Below, piece by piece: positions 23,362 to 34,429 of a stretch of DNA of 64,000 bases. How positions within the stretch are numbered: the first letter of the stretch is position 1; each line of letters begins with the position of its first letter. A program made the position numbers and the translations under genes. Location: NCBI GenBank assembly GCA_017311185.1, contig JAESUZ010000347.1:186001-250000 (forward strand), written 5' to 3'. Origin of the DNA: Proteles cristata cristata (taxonomy: Eukaryota > Chordata > Mammalia > Carnivora > Hyaenidae). Under the pieces are notes generated by a model. The model did not search any database and was not told the DNA's origin. It was given only the letters and a program-made list of their open reading frames with translations.

Positions 23362-24419
23362 ATGAACCTGGAGCCACCCAAGGCCGAGATTCGGTCGGCC
23401 ACCAGGGTGATTGGGGGGCCTGTCACTCCCAGGAAAGGACCCCCCAAATTTAAGCAGCGGCAAACCAGGCAGTTCAAGAGCAAGCCCCCCAAGAAAGGCG
23501 TCCAAGGGTGAGCAAGGCCTGGGGACAGGCCAGCCCTAGGCTGCGCAGGAAGGAGGTGGGGCCCCACTTCGAGGGGGTGCTCAGCCGTTCTGTCATCCTG
23601 TCCTGGCTGAGGGTGGTCCCATTGTCCTAACGGGGTGGGGTGGTTCCCAGCAGCCTGAGGGTCCCCCTCAGCGTGGGGGGCGGGAGGGCTTGGGGGCACC
23701 TATCACCTTTCACCTGTTACTGCCAAATGGGTCTGGAGACTAAGCTCACTGCCACCCAGGGACTCAGCCACAGCCCACCCACCAGCGTGCGTCCCTGCAC
23801 ACACTCAGCCAAGGCACGCTGGGCAACACAGGGGCTGCGGTCAAGTGCATGAACACCCCCACCCCCACTCCTCTCCTCCTGGCCCCTGGTCCTGACCGCT
23901 CTGTCCTGTAGGTTTGGGGACGACATCCCTGGAATGGAAGGCCTGGGAACAGGTATGACGGCCGCCAGGGTCTTCCCAGGTCCCCCCTGGCCCCCCACCT
24001 GTGGGCTCCTGCCCCATCCCTCCTCTCCTTCCTCGGGCAGAGGCTTACCTAGGGGCCTGCCCAAGCCTGCCCTTCATTCTCTGTCCCATTCGGTGGGTTA
24101 CCGTGGACTCGGAGGGGCCAGAAAGGCACAGGGCCACGGGGAGCTCCCGCTGTCGCCTCTCTCCTCCGGGCAGGCTGCACCCACCGTCTCCACTTGACAC
24201 CCTCGGGCTGGCGTTGCCCCAGGGGGAGGGCTTTGCACACAGGACTTCTGCGCTCACCACGTGGGGCGGGACCACAGGGCCCTGAGGGGATGGTGGCCCT
24301 GGGGACCGTGACCTCCTGGTCCCACTGTCCCTTCTCCTGCAGACATTACAGTCATCTGCCCATGGGAGGCCTTCAACCACCTGGAGCTGCACGAACTGGC
24401 CCAGTACGGCATCATCTAG
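23362..24419 (+). CDS. PDE6G: PDE6G, inhibitory gamma subunit of rod cGMP phosphodiesterase
   Basis: Three coding exons, 23362-23507, 23912-23952 and 24343-24419, join to exactly 87 residues, the family length. PDE6 gamma blocks the active sites of the rod PDE6 alpha/beta dimer in outer segments and is displaced by transducin-GTP during phototransduction. The start MNLEPPKAE, the Thr phosphorylation sites at 22 and 35, the Lys/Arg-rich central region (24-45, KGPPKFKQR ... KSKPPKKG), the glycine-rich linker [11 protein letters not shown] and the C-terminal inhibitory segment ending ELAQYGII are all present. Differences from the human protein as I recall it are F10I and A17I. All introns are GT-AG. 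The upstream exon is non-coding and not firmly placed. The gene is tail-to-tail with TSPAN10. Confidence 0.98.
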
Positions 24420-26037
24420 CGCCGGAGCCTGACCCGGAGCCCCAGGGCTGGGCCCCCTGCTGCCCACTCCCGCTCCCGCTCAGGATTCCCATGAGGAAGC
24501 CCATCCCCCTGAGGGTGTCCCGATTGTCCAGTTTGTGTTTGGAGACCCTGGCAAGGTGACAACCTTGGGCCCCTAGAAGCTAGTTACCAGAAGCCCCTCA
24601 TCTCCCTCCAGGACACCTCGGGGCCGGTCAGGCCCTGCTTAACTGCCACAAGCCCACAGACCTTCTTTTAGGTCTGGAAAGCTAGGGCGGGGGCTCCGAG
24701 AAATGTCCCTCACCCCTGCCCCTGTCCTGCTGTCTGGCGTTGAGGACAAGCCCCCTCGCCAGTCCTTCCCAGCTGGTGCCCTTGGGTTGCGGGGGGCTCC
24801 TGGCGGCATCAGCAAGAGAGCAGCACCCGTCCAAGCCCATCACGCCAGCAGGAAACCTGACATTTCCGCCACGGCCCGTGCTTCCTGTCCCTGTCGCAAA
24901 ATAAAGTCAGCATGCCTCCACTCGCTCGTCCAGAGTGTGTGGTGTGGGCAGGGCCCGAGGGCGTGGGTCTCCAGTGGGAGCGCACGGGTGCAGGTGCGGG
25001 CCGGCAGGGGCCTGGCCAGGCTGAGGGGAAGGAAGCCCGGGAGCCGCTGAGGCCGGGCCACGGCTGCTGGGGGACGTGCCAGCTGCTGGAGCCGCCTTGC
25101 CAAGGAAAGGCACCCGTGACCCTGCAGCTCCGGCCCTGAAGCCGCACCCGGGGAAGTGGGCGCACCCGCACACACCTGTGTGAAACTGTCCCCAGCAGCA
25201 GTCAGCATCCGGAAGCCACCCAAGTGTGTGTCCGCAGGGGCCAGCTGTGTTTGTGGGCTCTGCGCACACAGCACGGTGCGGACGTGATTCTTGGGAAGGG
25301 CCCTCTGTGGCCCCGTTTATGTGAAAACCAGAAGAAACCAGAGTAACGAAAGCGATGTGCGATCGGGGTGCCTGCAGGGAGGCGGCAGAGGAGGCGGCTG
25401 CGGCCTCCTGACCTGGGAGCCAGTGTGCAGGTGCTCAGACAGGAGAGGGTTCCTCATGCTGCCCGCTCAACACCGGCGCCACTTACTGCACGAATGCTAC
25501 ATCTCACTAAAGTTTGTCCCTGCCTGCGCCTCGCCCTCAACCACCACAATGGATCGGAGAGGGCGAGGTGACCCCAGAGCGGGGCAGGTGCCAGGCTGTG
25601 GTGAGAGAGTGAGGCTTCGGGGATGGGCCTCAGGGCCGGGAGGTCAGGGGTCATAGGTGGCAGCCTAGGCAGAGCCTCGGAGGCAGGCTCGGAGTGGAGG
25701 TCAGAGGCAGGGCTCGGAGGTAGGCATCAGAAGTGCTCGGAGGTGGAGGTTGGCATTGGGGGCTTGGCAGCGGGATTTCATCCGGTCCCTGTACCCCACA
25801 TTCCCCCCGCCTGCCAGGTGGCTCTGGCCTGCGTCCCCGCAGGAGACAGACGCTGGCCAGCAGCACCCACCAGGCTCAGCTTACACTCCGGTCACAGTGG
25901 TGTTTGTGAGGGAGCAGGCAGCGCCCGACTCCGTGGTCGAGATCAAGGGCCCCTGAAAATTGTGATATCGGGAGGTGATAGGGCCTGACGGAACCGGGAA
26001 GGAGGCGGACGCGCCTTGCCTACCCTGCCCCCGGGGG
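24420..26037. other. Convergent spacer between PDE6G and TSPAN10
   Basis: It holds the PDE6G 3' UTR up to about 24925 and the 3' UTR of TSPAN10 from the right. A degenerate GGAGG(T/C)AG(G)-type stretch at about 25640-25755 is mildly repetitive. I found no canonical minus-strand AATAAA for TSPAN10 here. Confidence 0.5.
24900..24905 (+). terminator. PDE6G: PDE6G poly(A) signal AATAAA
   Basis: AATAAA occurs 480 bp after the stop codon and is followed by a GT-rich tract (GTGTGTGGTGTGGG, about 24933-24946). Confidence 0.8.
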
Positions 26038-29000
26038 TCATCCTGGGCTGTCAGCCCTGAGCCCGCGCGGCCGGGGTCGGCGGAGAAGCCCCCCCCGGCC
26101 CTGCAGCTCCGGGGTGCCCACCGCCGCCCGGCGCACGGCCAGGGCCTTCACCAGCTGGTTGGCCAACAGGAGCTCCGCCCCTTGAACCGCCACAACCAGG
26201 ATCATGTAGGCGCCCGCGGCCCGGACTGTGCCGCGCAGCCACCGCCGGAGAGGAGGGCCGCAGCCCTGCAGATGCACCACCGCCCGAGCCGCGTCCTCAT
26301 CCAGGCGCAGGGCTCCTGAGCCACACTGCTTGTTGACAGAGGCTGCGTCCCCGTCCCCGCCGGGGTGGATGCAGCAGGAGGCGGGGAGGCTGCAGGCCTC
26401 GCCCCCCGGGGAGCTGCAGTTGAAGTCCCTGTAAGGGCACACCTGGGCGTCAGGGTGGGGCGCGCTCCCGCACCCCTGCAGACCGGCGCACACACAGCAC
26501 CCAGGTTTCTGTAACTTCCCCCAGCGTGTGGTAGCCCTGCGTACGTGCAGGCACACGTAAAATCTTGGCTGGAAGGGACGTATTTGGTGAGAGGTTTGAC
26601 GGGGAGACAAGCACGTGATGGGGGGGGCTGCTGAGTTGGTCTGAGCAGGCGGGACTGGGGGGGCAGGTGGGCGGAAGCCTGGCGGTGGGTCACGATGGGG
26701 AGTGAGGGACAGTGACAAGGGGGGCGGCTTGGGAGGAGCTGGGGGGGCCGGAGGAAGTTGCTCTCCTCACAGCACCCCTGCCCCCCGGGCAGCCCCAAGC
26801 GTCCCCAGCCTTTGACGGGGTCCAGGGCCCTGTGCCCGCAGGCCCGTCCCCCTCACAGGCCCAGGCACACCTCCTGGAGGCGTGGGCCTCACTAAGGCAA
26901 GGACTCAACCAGCAGGATAGGTGGCAGCACGACCCCACAGAGGCCCACCACTAATCCGAAGCCCACGAGCGGGCCCACCCACGTGGACACTTCTGGAACG
27001 CCTGGCATGTCTGAGTGACTGCTGGCTACAGAGGGCCGGTTTCCAAGTCTGTATGACTCCGTCCTCCGTGGTCAGTTGTCCTCAAGCAGAGTGTGAAAAC
27101 CACACTACGCTGGGTTCCTAGGTCCACGACGCTTCACCGGACCCGCGCACAGTGACGCGCACGCACATACACGCACACGTACACATGGACACTCACACAC
27201 GGACGTGGGCGTGCACCCACTGTCGAGGGAGAACTGTGGAGTCCAGAGCCGTGTCCCCAAGTAACCTGAAGGTTGTTTTCATTGGACACTGAGATGTCCT
27301 GTATGATGACCTTCACAAAAACACCCCCATGACAGAGCAGGAACACGGCCTGAGAGTGTACACGTGCACGTGTGTGTGTACATGGGAGCGTGTGCCAGTG
27401 AGTGTGCCCACGCGAGCCAGTGCGTGGCCTGGCCTGCTGGCCGCTGGGGGCCCCTCCCCCCCCGGGGGCCCCGGGACTCACAGGTTCCACATCCAGTCCC
27501 GGTAGGAAGATGCCCCGCAGCATTGTAGCCCAAGCTGGACCTGGTCAATGAGGAAGTGCAGGTCCGGGTCGCGCTGGTAGTGGGTGATGGCCGCCCACAG
27601 GGCGCGCTCCAGGCCGTCCCGCAGCGGGCCCCAGAGGGCCACCAGCAGGGCACCCACCACGGCCTCCAGCAGCAGGAAGGCAACGAGGCCCCCCAAGAAG
27701 CAGCGGAGCAGAAAAGCGTTCTCGCACAGGGCACCCAGGCAGCCCGCCAGGCTCACCGCACTGACCGCCAGCCCCCCCAGCACCAGTCCCAGCAGGGGGT
27801 CCTCGGGCAGGGCCTCCCCCCAGCCGCTCCCCAGAGACCCCTTCACGGCCAAGCCCCAGAGCCCGATGGCCAGGGCCAGCAGACCCAACAGAGAGAAGAG
27901 GAAGTTGAACAGGAAGGTCAGGCACTTCAGGCAGCTGATGCCCCAGGGCAGGGAGGAGGCCCGGTCTCCCCGGGGGCCTGCCCTCCAGACCCGGTCCTCT
28001 CGGGGTGCTGGACCCGGACGGCTTGAGGTGAGCGGCCCCTCCTGGCACCCGGTGTCCTGCAGGAATGAACAGGGAGACTTCACCAGCGCGACGTGATAAC
28101 CAACAGGGAGCAGCCTCCTCCTCGTGGCGGGGGTCGGAGCCCGGCAGCGGGAAAGGCTGGACAGCGCATGGAGAGCCGGAGGCTCAGACACCCTCGGTCG
28201 CCAGGGACACGGGAGCCCCCGGGCTGGTCCTGCTCAGCTGGGTGGCAGCGGGGACGGTAAGGGCCCACCTCCTTTCGAACAAGGGCTGGCTGCACGCTGC
28301 CCGTTCGCCGTCCAGACAGCAAGGCAATCCAGGGAAGTGGGTGTGGTGCTGGGCCCGCGGCTATAGGAGACAGGCTCCCAGGGCAGCAGGAAGGGTGGCC
28401 AGGGGACCAGGGCTCTGTGGCAGGACACTCAGCCAGGCTCTGGGGCACTGACCGGGCCGAGTGTGGGTGGTCAGGAAGTGCTGACCCGTCCCTTTCCCTG
28501 GGTCTCCCACAGAGGGGCAGCTCATGGATCCTGAGATTCAGAGAAGCGGCTAAGTCTGTCCCACACCTCCCCTTAACGGGCAATCTCAGTGTCACGTCTG
28601 CCTGCCCGACCCTGACCTTCTCCACCTGCAGGCGGGTGCTCTCTCCCTGTGGGGGGAGAGGGACAGCCTGCCCTTGGAGTCTGGGGGCGGAGTTAGGAAG
28701 CTGCAGCTCCCACGCCTACGCAGGGCTCCCATTCCAAACCAGTTTACCAGGAAGAAGCTGTCCTCCACCCCACCCCACCCCCGAAGTCTGACTGCATCAA
28801 AGCCTCATCCATTATGAACTTGGAGCAGAGGAAAGGAGAACTGTTTATCAGCCCTGACACCCCAACAGTCAGTAGGAGCAAAGGGGCAGGCTGCAGGCGC
28901 CAGGCTGCATGGGGAGCCCGGGGTACTGGGGGTGCTGAGGGTCTGGGAGTGCTGGGTGTGCTGGGAGTGTGTTGGGGGGTGCTGGGGGTGTTGGGGGTGC

Positions 29001-30529
29001 TGAGGTGTGCTGGGGGTGTGCTGGGGGCGGGGTGTGCTGGGGTGTGCTGGGGTGTGCTGGGGTGTGCTGGGTGTGCTGGGGAGGTGCTGGGGGTGTGCTG
29101 GGGGTGCTGGAGGGTGCTGGGGGGTGCTGGGGGTGCTGGGGGTGCTGGGGGTGCTGGAGGGTGCTGGGGTGTGCTGGGGGGTGCTGGAGGTGCTGGGGGT
29201 GCTGGGGGTGCTGGAGGGTGCTGGGGGTGCTGGGGGTGCTGGGGGTGTCCTGGGGTGTGCTGGGGGTGTGCTGGGGTGTGCTGGAGGGGTGCTGGGGGTG
29301 CTGGGGGTGCTGGGGGTGCTGGGGGTGTGCTGGGGGCCCAGGGGTGTGCTGGGGGTGCTGGAGGGTGCTGGGGGGGTGCTGGGGGTGCTGGGGGGTGCTG
29401 GGGGTGGTGGGGGCCCAGGGGTTTGCTGGGGGTGTTGGGGGTGTGCTGGGGGTGCACTGGGGCCCTGGGCTGTGCTGGGGGTGCTGGGGGTGTGCTGGGG
29501 GTGCTGGAGGGTGCTGGGGGTGCTGGGAGTGCTGGGGGGTGCTGGGAGTGTGCTGGGGGTGTGCTGGGGTGCTGGGGGTGTGCTGGGGGTGCTGGAGGGT
29601 GCTGGGGGTGCTGGGAGTGCTGGGGGGTGCTGGGAGTGTGCTGGGGGTGTGCTGAGGGTGCTGGGTGTGGCGGGGGGTGCTGGGGGTGCTGGGGGCCCAG
29701 GGGGGTGCTGGGGAGCCTGGGGTGTGCTGGGGGTGTGGGGTGTGCTGGGGGTGCTGGAGGGTGCTGGGGGTGCGGGGGGTGCTGGGAGTGTGCTGGGGGT
29801 GTGCTGGGGGTGCTGGGGGGTGCTGGAGGGTGCTGGGAGTGTGCTGGGTGTGCTGGAGGGTGCTGGGAGTGTGCTGGGGGTGTGCTGGGGGTGCTGGGAG
29901 TGTGCTGGAGGGTGCTGGGGGGTGCTGGGGGTGCTGGGGGGTGCTGGAGGGGTGCTGGGGCGTGCTGGGGCTGCTGGAGGCCATAGGCATGGTCCAAGAA
30001 GTCATCCTGCAGCTCCAAGGCCAGCTAGGAGGCACGCTGGCCTTCAGCCCCTCCTACACCCTGAGCCAGAGGTTGCTGTCCAGACCCACGGGGGGCGGGG
30101 CAGCAGGGGGGTAAGAAGGCCAAGAGGCTGGAGGGAACAGTCACCGGAGGAGGTGGATGAGCAGGACAGGAGGGAGGCCCCGAAGGCCCCAGTAGGCACC
30201 GTCGCCTGGGTGTGTGCCTTTCCCAGAGCACGGACGCAGCCAGCACCGCATCAAACACAAGGGCAAGCACAGGAAGCATTTCGGAGCTGGAGCAAGGTGC
30301 GGGGTGAGGGCACCGTGCCTGATCCGCAAACCCTCCACCCTAATCTAGCTCCTCATGGCTGTGCCCCTATTGACTGGCCCCAGCACACAGCAAGGCTCAG
30401 GGCGGGGGGCACCCAGCCTGAGGTCCTCCCAAGAGCCTTCGGGGGTGGAGAGATCTGCAACCCGGGGCAGAGTCCAACAGGGCACTGGCTTACCTGGGCC
30501 AGCAGGGGGCTCCTTTCCCCCTCCTCCAT
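26038..30529 (-). CDS. TSPAN10: TSPAN10 (oculospanin), tetraspanin
   Basis: Three minus-strand coding exons, 30494-30529 (ATG 30529-30527), 27482-28056 and 26038-26428, join to 333 residues; human is 355 as I recall. Exon 1 encodes MEEGERSPLLAQ. Four membrane segments are visible: about 57-83, 99-123, 127-153 and one near 290-315. The large extracellular loop has the CCG motif (191-193), PASCC (219-223) and a further GC before the last helix. The cysteine set fits the TspanC8 group, whose members escort ADAM10; that function is inferred. TSPAN10 is known as a pigment-cell and retinal-pigment-epithelium gene. All introns are GT-AG. Intron 1 (28057-30493) carries a 1-kb minisatellite. The cytosolic N-terminal segment is poorly conserved with human. 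Confidence 0.94.
27160..27205. repeat. Degenerate CA-rich microsatellite in TSPAN10 intron 2
   Basis: Imperfect CACGCACA/CACACG units lie on the plus strand; GT-rich counterparts follow around 27357-27405. Confidence 0.7.
28928..29978. repeat. G-rich minisatellite, unit about 10 bp (GTGCTGGGGG), about 1 kb
   Basis: Roughly 100 units of GTGCTGGGGG with variants (GTGTGCTGGGG, GTGCTGGAGG, GTGCTGGGAGT) fill the middle of TSPAN10 intron 1. Four short GGGCCCAGGG-type or GGCCCTGGG interruptions occur near 29336, 29413, 29460 and 29694. A higher-order period of 88 bp is visible (29503-29590 against 29591-29678). The plus strand has repeated G5 runs separated by four bases. The transcribed (minus) sense strand reads CCCCCAGCAC over and over. 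Confidence 0.95.
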
Positions 30530-30678
30530 TCTCCAGCGGGACAGGTGCGCTGGGCCCCTGCCTGGCCTCTCCAGCTGGGACACAGAGCTGGCGCTGTGTC
30601 CTCGGCCGCTCCGTGAGCTGGGCAGTCCAGGGCCGGCTGAGCTGTGAGCTGAACCAGGGTGCCGCAGTCATGACCAGA

Positions 30679-30686
30679 TCATGTGA
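30679..30686. promoter_or_regulatory. TSPAN10: MITF-type site TCATGTGA upstream of TSPAN10
   Basis: The palindromic-core E-box TCATGTGA, the preferred MITF site, lies 150 bp upstream of the TSPAN10 start codon. TSPAN10 is reported as an MITF/OTX2 target in pigment epithelium, which gives the match meaning; one 8-mer alone is weak evidence. Confidence 0.5.
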
Positions 30687-32094
30687 GGCATCACACTTTA
30701 GGGCTTAAGACACCCTCTGCTTGTTGAGACTCAGACCCTCTGTGGATTCCCTGAGGCTCCGTGCGGGCGTGATGTGGGCGGGGTGCCACCTCGTGGCCAC
30801 CGCTGCAGGCCCCGCGTGGGCCTCGGCCTAGCAGGCCCTCTCCGCCGGCCCACGCAGGAAACCCGACCCGCGACCTGGTTCCCAGAAACAGTCCTGGGAG
30901 GCCTGCCCGCAGCTAAGTGCCAGGGTGGCTTCCCATTTGTTCGCTGCAAGAATGAGCCGGCATCCACTGGCCAGACCGCATTCCTCCTGGTTTTGAGGTA
31001 CTTGGGCTCCCCGCCCCTCTGACTTTGTCTTCTCAGGGGGCAGGACCGTGTTCACCATCTCCATGGAGCCTGGGAGGGCCCGGGCCACGCGACTGCTGTG
31101 CGGACAGGGTGTTCAAGGCCTTCTGGCCCTATACCCCCTGGCCTCTCTCCCTGGGCTGGAGGGCAGTGGGAGGGAGGGCTCAGAGCAGATCCCCACCCAC
31201 TACCAATGCTTTGAGAACACGGGCGCATAACTCTCCATGCCTCCCTCCATCCCTCGTGATGTGTGAGCTTATGATACGAATGTGAGTCGCTGGCTTGTGG
31301 GGATCTCTGGAAGTCGGGGGCACATGCCTGTTTCCGCAGCAGGAGAAGGGGGGCCTCCTCCCAGGCAAGTATGCCACATGCCCAGGTGCCCCTATCTTCT
31401 CTAGTGTTTCTTGGCTGCTTTTGTTTGACATCCAAGCCCCAGCTCCCCACCCCCCCGCCCCCCCAACAGTCCAGCCACATGGCTGCTTGCTGGCCCCGAA
31501 CAGCCCACACTCATGTGCCCTTGACCTTTGCCGCCTCTTGAAATCTCCTTCCTGTGTCCAGTTCCAGACCACATCCTGCCCAGCAAGCAGAGGTTTCCCC
31601 TTACTGGGCTTTTGGGGGGCACTTTTCACTTCTAATGTGCTCAATTTTGCTTCGTTTTGTAGTTATCTGGGTTCTGGGTTCATGTTGCCACGCGACCACT
31701 ACGCAGCTGAGCCGTCTACATCCTGACCTGTAGGATCACGAGGCGAGCAAGTGGCTGAAGCTGCTAAGCTTTGGAAGAGTTCGTTTCACCCCATTATCGT
31801 CCCCACAGATTAACGATAGCTATAATTCTATGACAGATACCTGGGGCCAGAGATCACTGATACATGTCAGGGGTGGGGCTCTGGTGATTCAGCAGTGGAA
31901 ACCCTGTCAAGCCCTAGTCAGCAGGAAGAGGCAGTCGTAACGTAAGCAAATAGATACGTGAATATATGTGATTTTATATGGTCGTCAGAGTTATGAAGCC
32001 AGGAAAGGAGGGGAAGAGTTGGGGGAAGGGGTGCCGTCTTCTGTAAGGTGGTCAGGGAGAGCCTCACTGTCAGGTGTCTGGCTCCCAGCTATGT

Positions 32095-32580
32095 CCTGAA
32101 CTGAAAACGGGGGCTCAAACAAATACACATACATGCATATTCACAGAAACATTATTTGCAATCGCCCAAAGGGGGAAACTTCCCAGGGGGCCATCAGTGT
32201 AGAACGGATAATGCAGGTGCGCTCTATCCACCCAACGGAACGTTACTCAGCCGTGGGAAGGAACGGAGCTCCGACCCCTGCTACGACACGGATGGACCTT
32301 GGAAACATCACACAGGGAAAGAAGCTGGACACAAGAGTCCACATACTGTAGGATTCCATCGTATGAAATACTCAGAACAGGTAAATCCGTAAGGACGGAA
32401 CAAAGATGGGTGTCTGCCAGGGGCTGGGGAGGCGGACAGGGGCTGCTGCTGAATGGGGCAGGGTTTCCCTCTGCGGGTGCTGGTGATGTGTGGGAACCAC
32501 ACAGGCCATGGTTGTACCACATTTTGAAAGCACTAAATGCCACTGAATTGTTCATTCTAAAATGGTTAACAACATGTTAA
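32095..32580 (+). mobile_element. LINE-1 3'-end fragment
   Basis: The series ACATTATTTGCAATCGCCCA, GTTACTCAGCCGTGGGAAGG, ATGGACCTTGGAAACATCAC and TGCCAGGGGCTGGGGAGGC matches the familiar order of mammalian L1M 3' sequence, in plus orientation. No open reading frame remains. Confidence 0.75.
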
Positions 32581-32591
32581 AGAATTTCATC

Positions 32592-32782
32592 TTTATTTCA
32601 TATTTGAGAAAGAGAGAGAGAGAGAGAGAAGGAATGAAGGAGAAGGGTAGAGGGAGAGAGAATCTTAAGTAGGCCCCACACTCAGCATGGAGCTTGATGT
32701 GGCTCGATCCCATGACCCTGGGTCATGACCCGTGCTGAAATCAAGACCCTGATGCTCAACCAACTGAGCCACCCTGGAGCCT
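32592..32782 (-). mobile_element. Carnivore SINE, minus
   Basis: It has an imperfect target-site duplication GAATTTCATCTTTAT / GAATTTCACCTTAAT. It directly follows the L1 3' end, into whose tail it probably inserted. Confidence 0.85.
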
Positions 32783-32845
32783 TGAATTTCACCTTAATTT
32801 ATTTAACTTTATTTTTTATTACTTTGCTCACCAGCATATTTTTTT

Positions 32846-33070
32846 TAAATATTTTTTTTTTAATTTATTTTTATTTCTAGGAGAGAGAGAGAGAGACAGC
32901 GTGAGCAGGGGAGGGTCAGAGAGAGAGGGAGTCACAGACTGAAACAGGCTGCAGGCTCTGAGCTGGCGGTCAGCACAGAGCCCAACGCGGGGCTCGAACC
33001 CACGAACCACGAGATCATGACCCAAGCGAAAGTCGGACGCTTAACCGACTAAGCCACCCAGGCGCCCCAC
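32846..33070 (-). mobile_element. Carnivore SINE, minus, young copy
   Basis: The body is near-consensus and flanked by ACCAGCATATTTTTT copies (about 32830-32845 and 33072-33086). Confidence 0.9.
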
Positions 33071-33087
33071 CCACCAGCATATTTTTT

Positions 33088-33288
33088 AAAGGTTTATTTT
33101 TGACAGAAAGAGAGGGACACAGCACAAGAGGGGGAGGGGCAGAGAGAGAGGGAGACACAGAATCCAAAGCAGGTTCCAGGCTCTGAGATGTCAGCACAGA
33201 GCAGGACCTGGGGCTCAAACGCACAGACCATGAGATCATGACCTGAGCCAAAGTCAGGCGCTTAACTGACTGAGCCACGCAGGCGCCC
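33088..33288 (-). mobile_element. Carnivore SINE, minus
   Basis: A full-length copy ending CACGCAGGCGCCC. It begins immediately after the target duplication of the preceding SINE. Confidence 0.88.
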
Positions 33289-33656
33289 TACTATCCTAAT
33301 TAAAAAAAAAAGTCAAGAAGAAGAGGAGGAGGAGGGATGCGGGGAGTCCCCTCGGAGGGGGATGGGTGTTGGCTGAAAGAGCATCACATCCTGACTCAGA
33401 CTCTGAAAAGCGCTGTTCGGGTCACGGTGCGGCAGGTGGAAGTCGGGGCAAAGCTGCAGATTCGATCTGGGGCCATCCAGCGTCCACTCACCTCTTCCTC
33501 AAAGTGACAAGCCGAGGCCTCGTCAGCGACAGCACTCCGCTCCAAACGAGGCTCTCTGGCGGGGGGTGGGGGGGGGTACGGCAATCACCTCTCTGGCTCC
33601 ATCTCACTTCTGTCCCGATATTGGGCAAACCTGAATGAAATTACAGCTACCACCTC

Positions 33657-33975
33657 TGTTATGGGCTGAATTGTGTGTCCCCCAAAACCCGTATGTTGAA
33701 GTCCCAACCCCACTACCTCAGCACATGACTTGGGGAGAGCGCCTTTAAAGAGGTGATCAACTTAAAATGAGGCCAATGTCATCGTCGTATGAAGAGGAAA
33801 CGGACACACAGAGACACCAAGGTTGCTTGAGCTGTCTGCCGGCGAAGGTGGGCGGCCTCAGAAGAAACCGAACTTGGTCACCTTGATCTCAGACTTCCAG
33901 CTTCCAGAACCGTGAGAAAATGGACTGAAGTTCTCCAGGCTGTGGGATTTTGTTACAGCAGCCCAAGCAAAGTGA
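33657..33975 (+). mobile_element. MaLR-type solo LTR remnant
   Basis: ATGGGCTGAATTGTGTGTCC, TATGTTGAAGTCCCAACCCC, CACCTTGATCTCAGACTTCC and TTTTGTTACAGCAGCCCAAG follow the order of an old mammalian MaLR-type LTR. No internal coding part is present. Confidence 0.65.
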
Positions 33976-34013
33976 TGCGGCTACTACACAACTTCAAAGA
34001 GTCAGCGTAATAG

Positions 34014-34203
34014 GGGCGCCTGGGGGGCTCAGTTGGTTAAGCATCGACTTCAGCTCAGGTCACAATCTCACGGTTCATGGGTTCGAGCCCCGCGTCGGGC
34101 TCTGTGCTGACAGCTTGGAGCCTGGAGCTGCTTCGGGTTCTGTGTCTCCCTCTCTCTCTGCCTCTCCTCCACTTGCCCTCTGTCTCTCTCTCTCAAGAAT
34201 AAA
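34014..34203 (+). mobile_element. Carnivore SINE, plus
   Basis: GGGCGCCTGGGGGGCTCAGT head, box B GGTTCGAGCCCCGC, TC tract and AATAAATAAA tail. Confidence 0.9.
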
Positions 34204-34429
34204 TAAAGGTTGAAAAAAAATGTAATGAGTATATTTGGACAGAAGAGAAGCAGAAAGGTCAGAGGCCACTCTGTAAAAGAAAAAGCAGGACAGAGAATAG
34301 AAGGGTGTGCGCCGGCAGAACAGAACCCAGTACGCTGATCTTCCGTGCAACCCATCGGCTCTTCCTGCAGTCGGTCTTCGACCTGGACACCTCTCGCCTT
34401 TGCTGCCACCACGCTGTCCTCTGGACCAC

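Noticed and set aside
24840..25274. Minus-strand open frames between PDE6G and TSPAN10
   Set aside because: No similarity to any protein I recognise, no splice support, and they overlap the PDE6G poly(A) region.
28744..30018. A 424-codon minus-strand open frame rich in Pro/His/Gln/Thr, sense to TSPAN10
   Set aside because: Same minisatellite in the other strand. It joins neither TSPAN10 exon in frame and its non-repeat ends match no protein I know.
29007..30647. A 546-codon plus-strand open frame rich in Gly/Cys/Trp
   Set aside because: It is a read-through of the GTGCTGGGGG minisatellite, which lacks stops in several frames on both strands. Composition is pure repeat, there is no start context, and it lies antisense in TSPAN10 intron 1.
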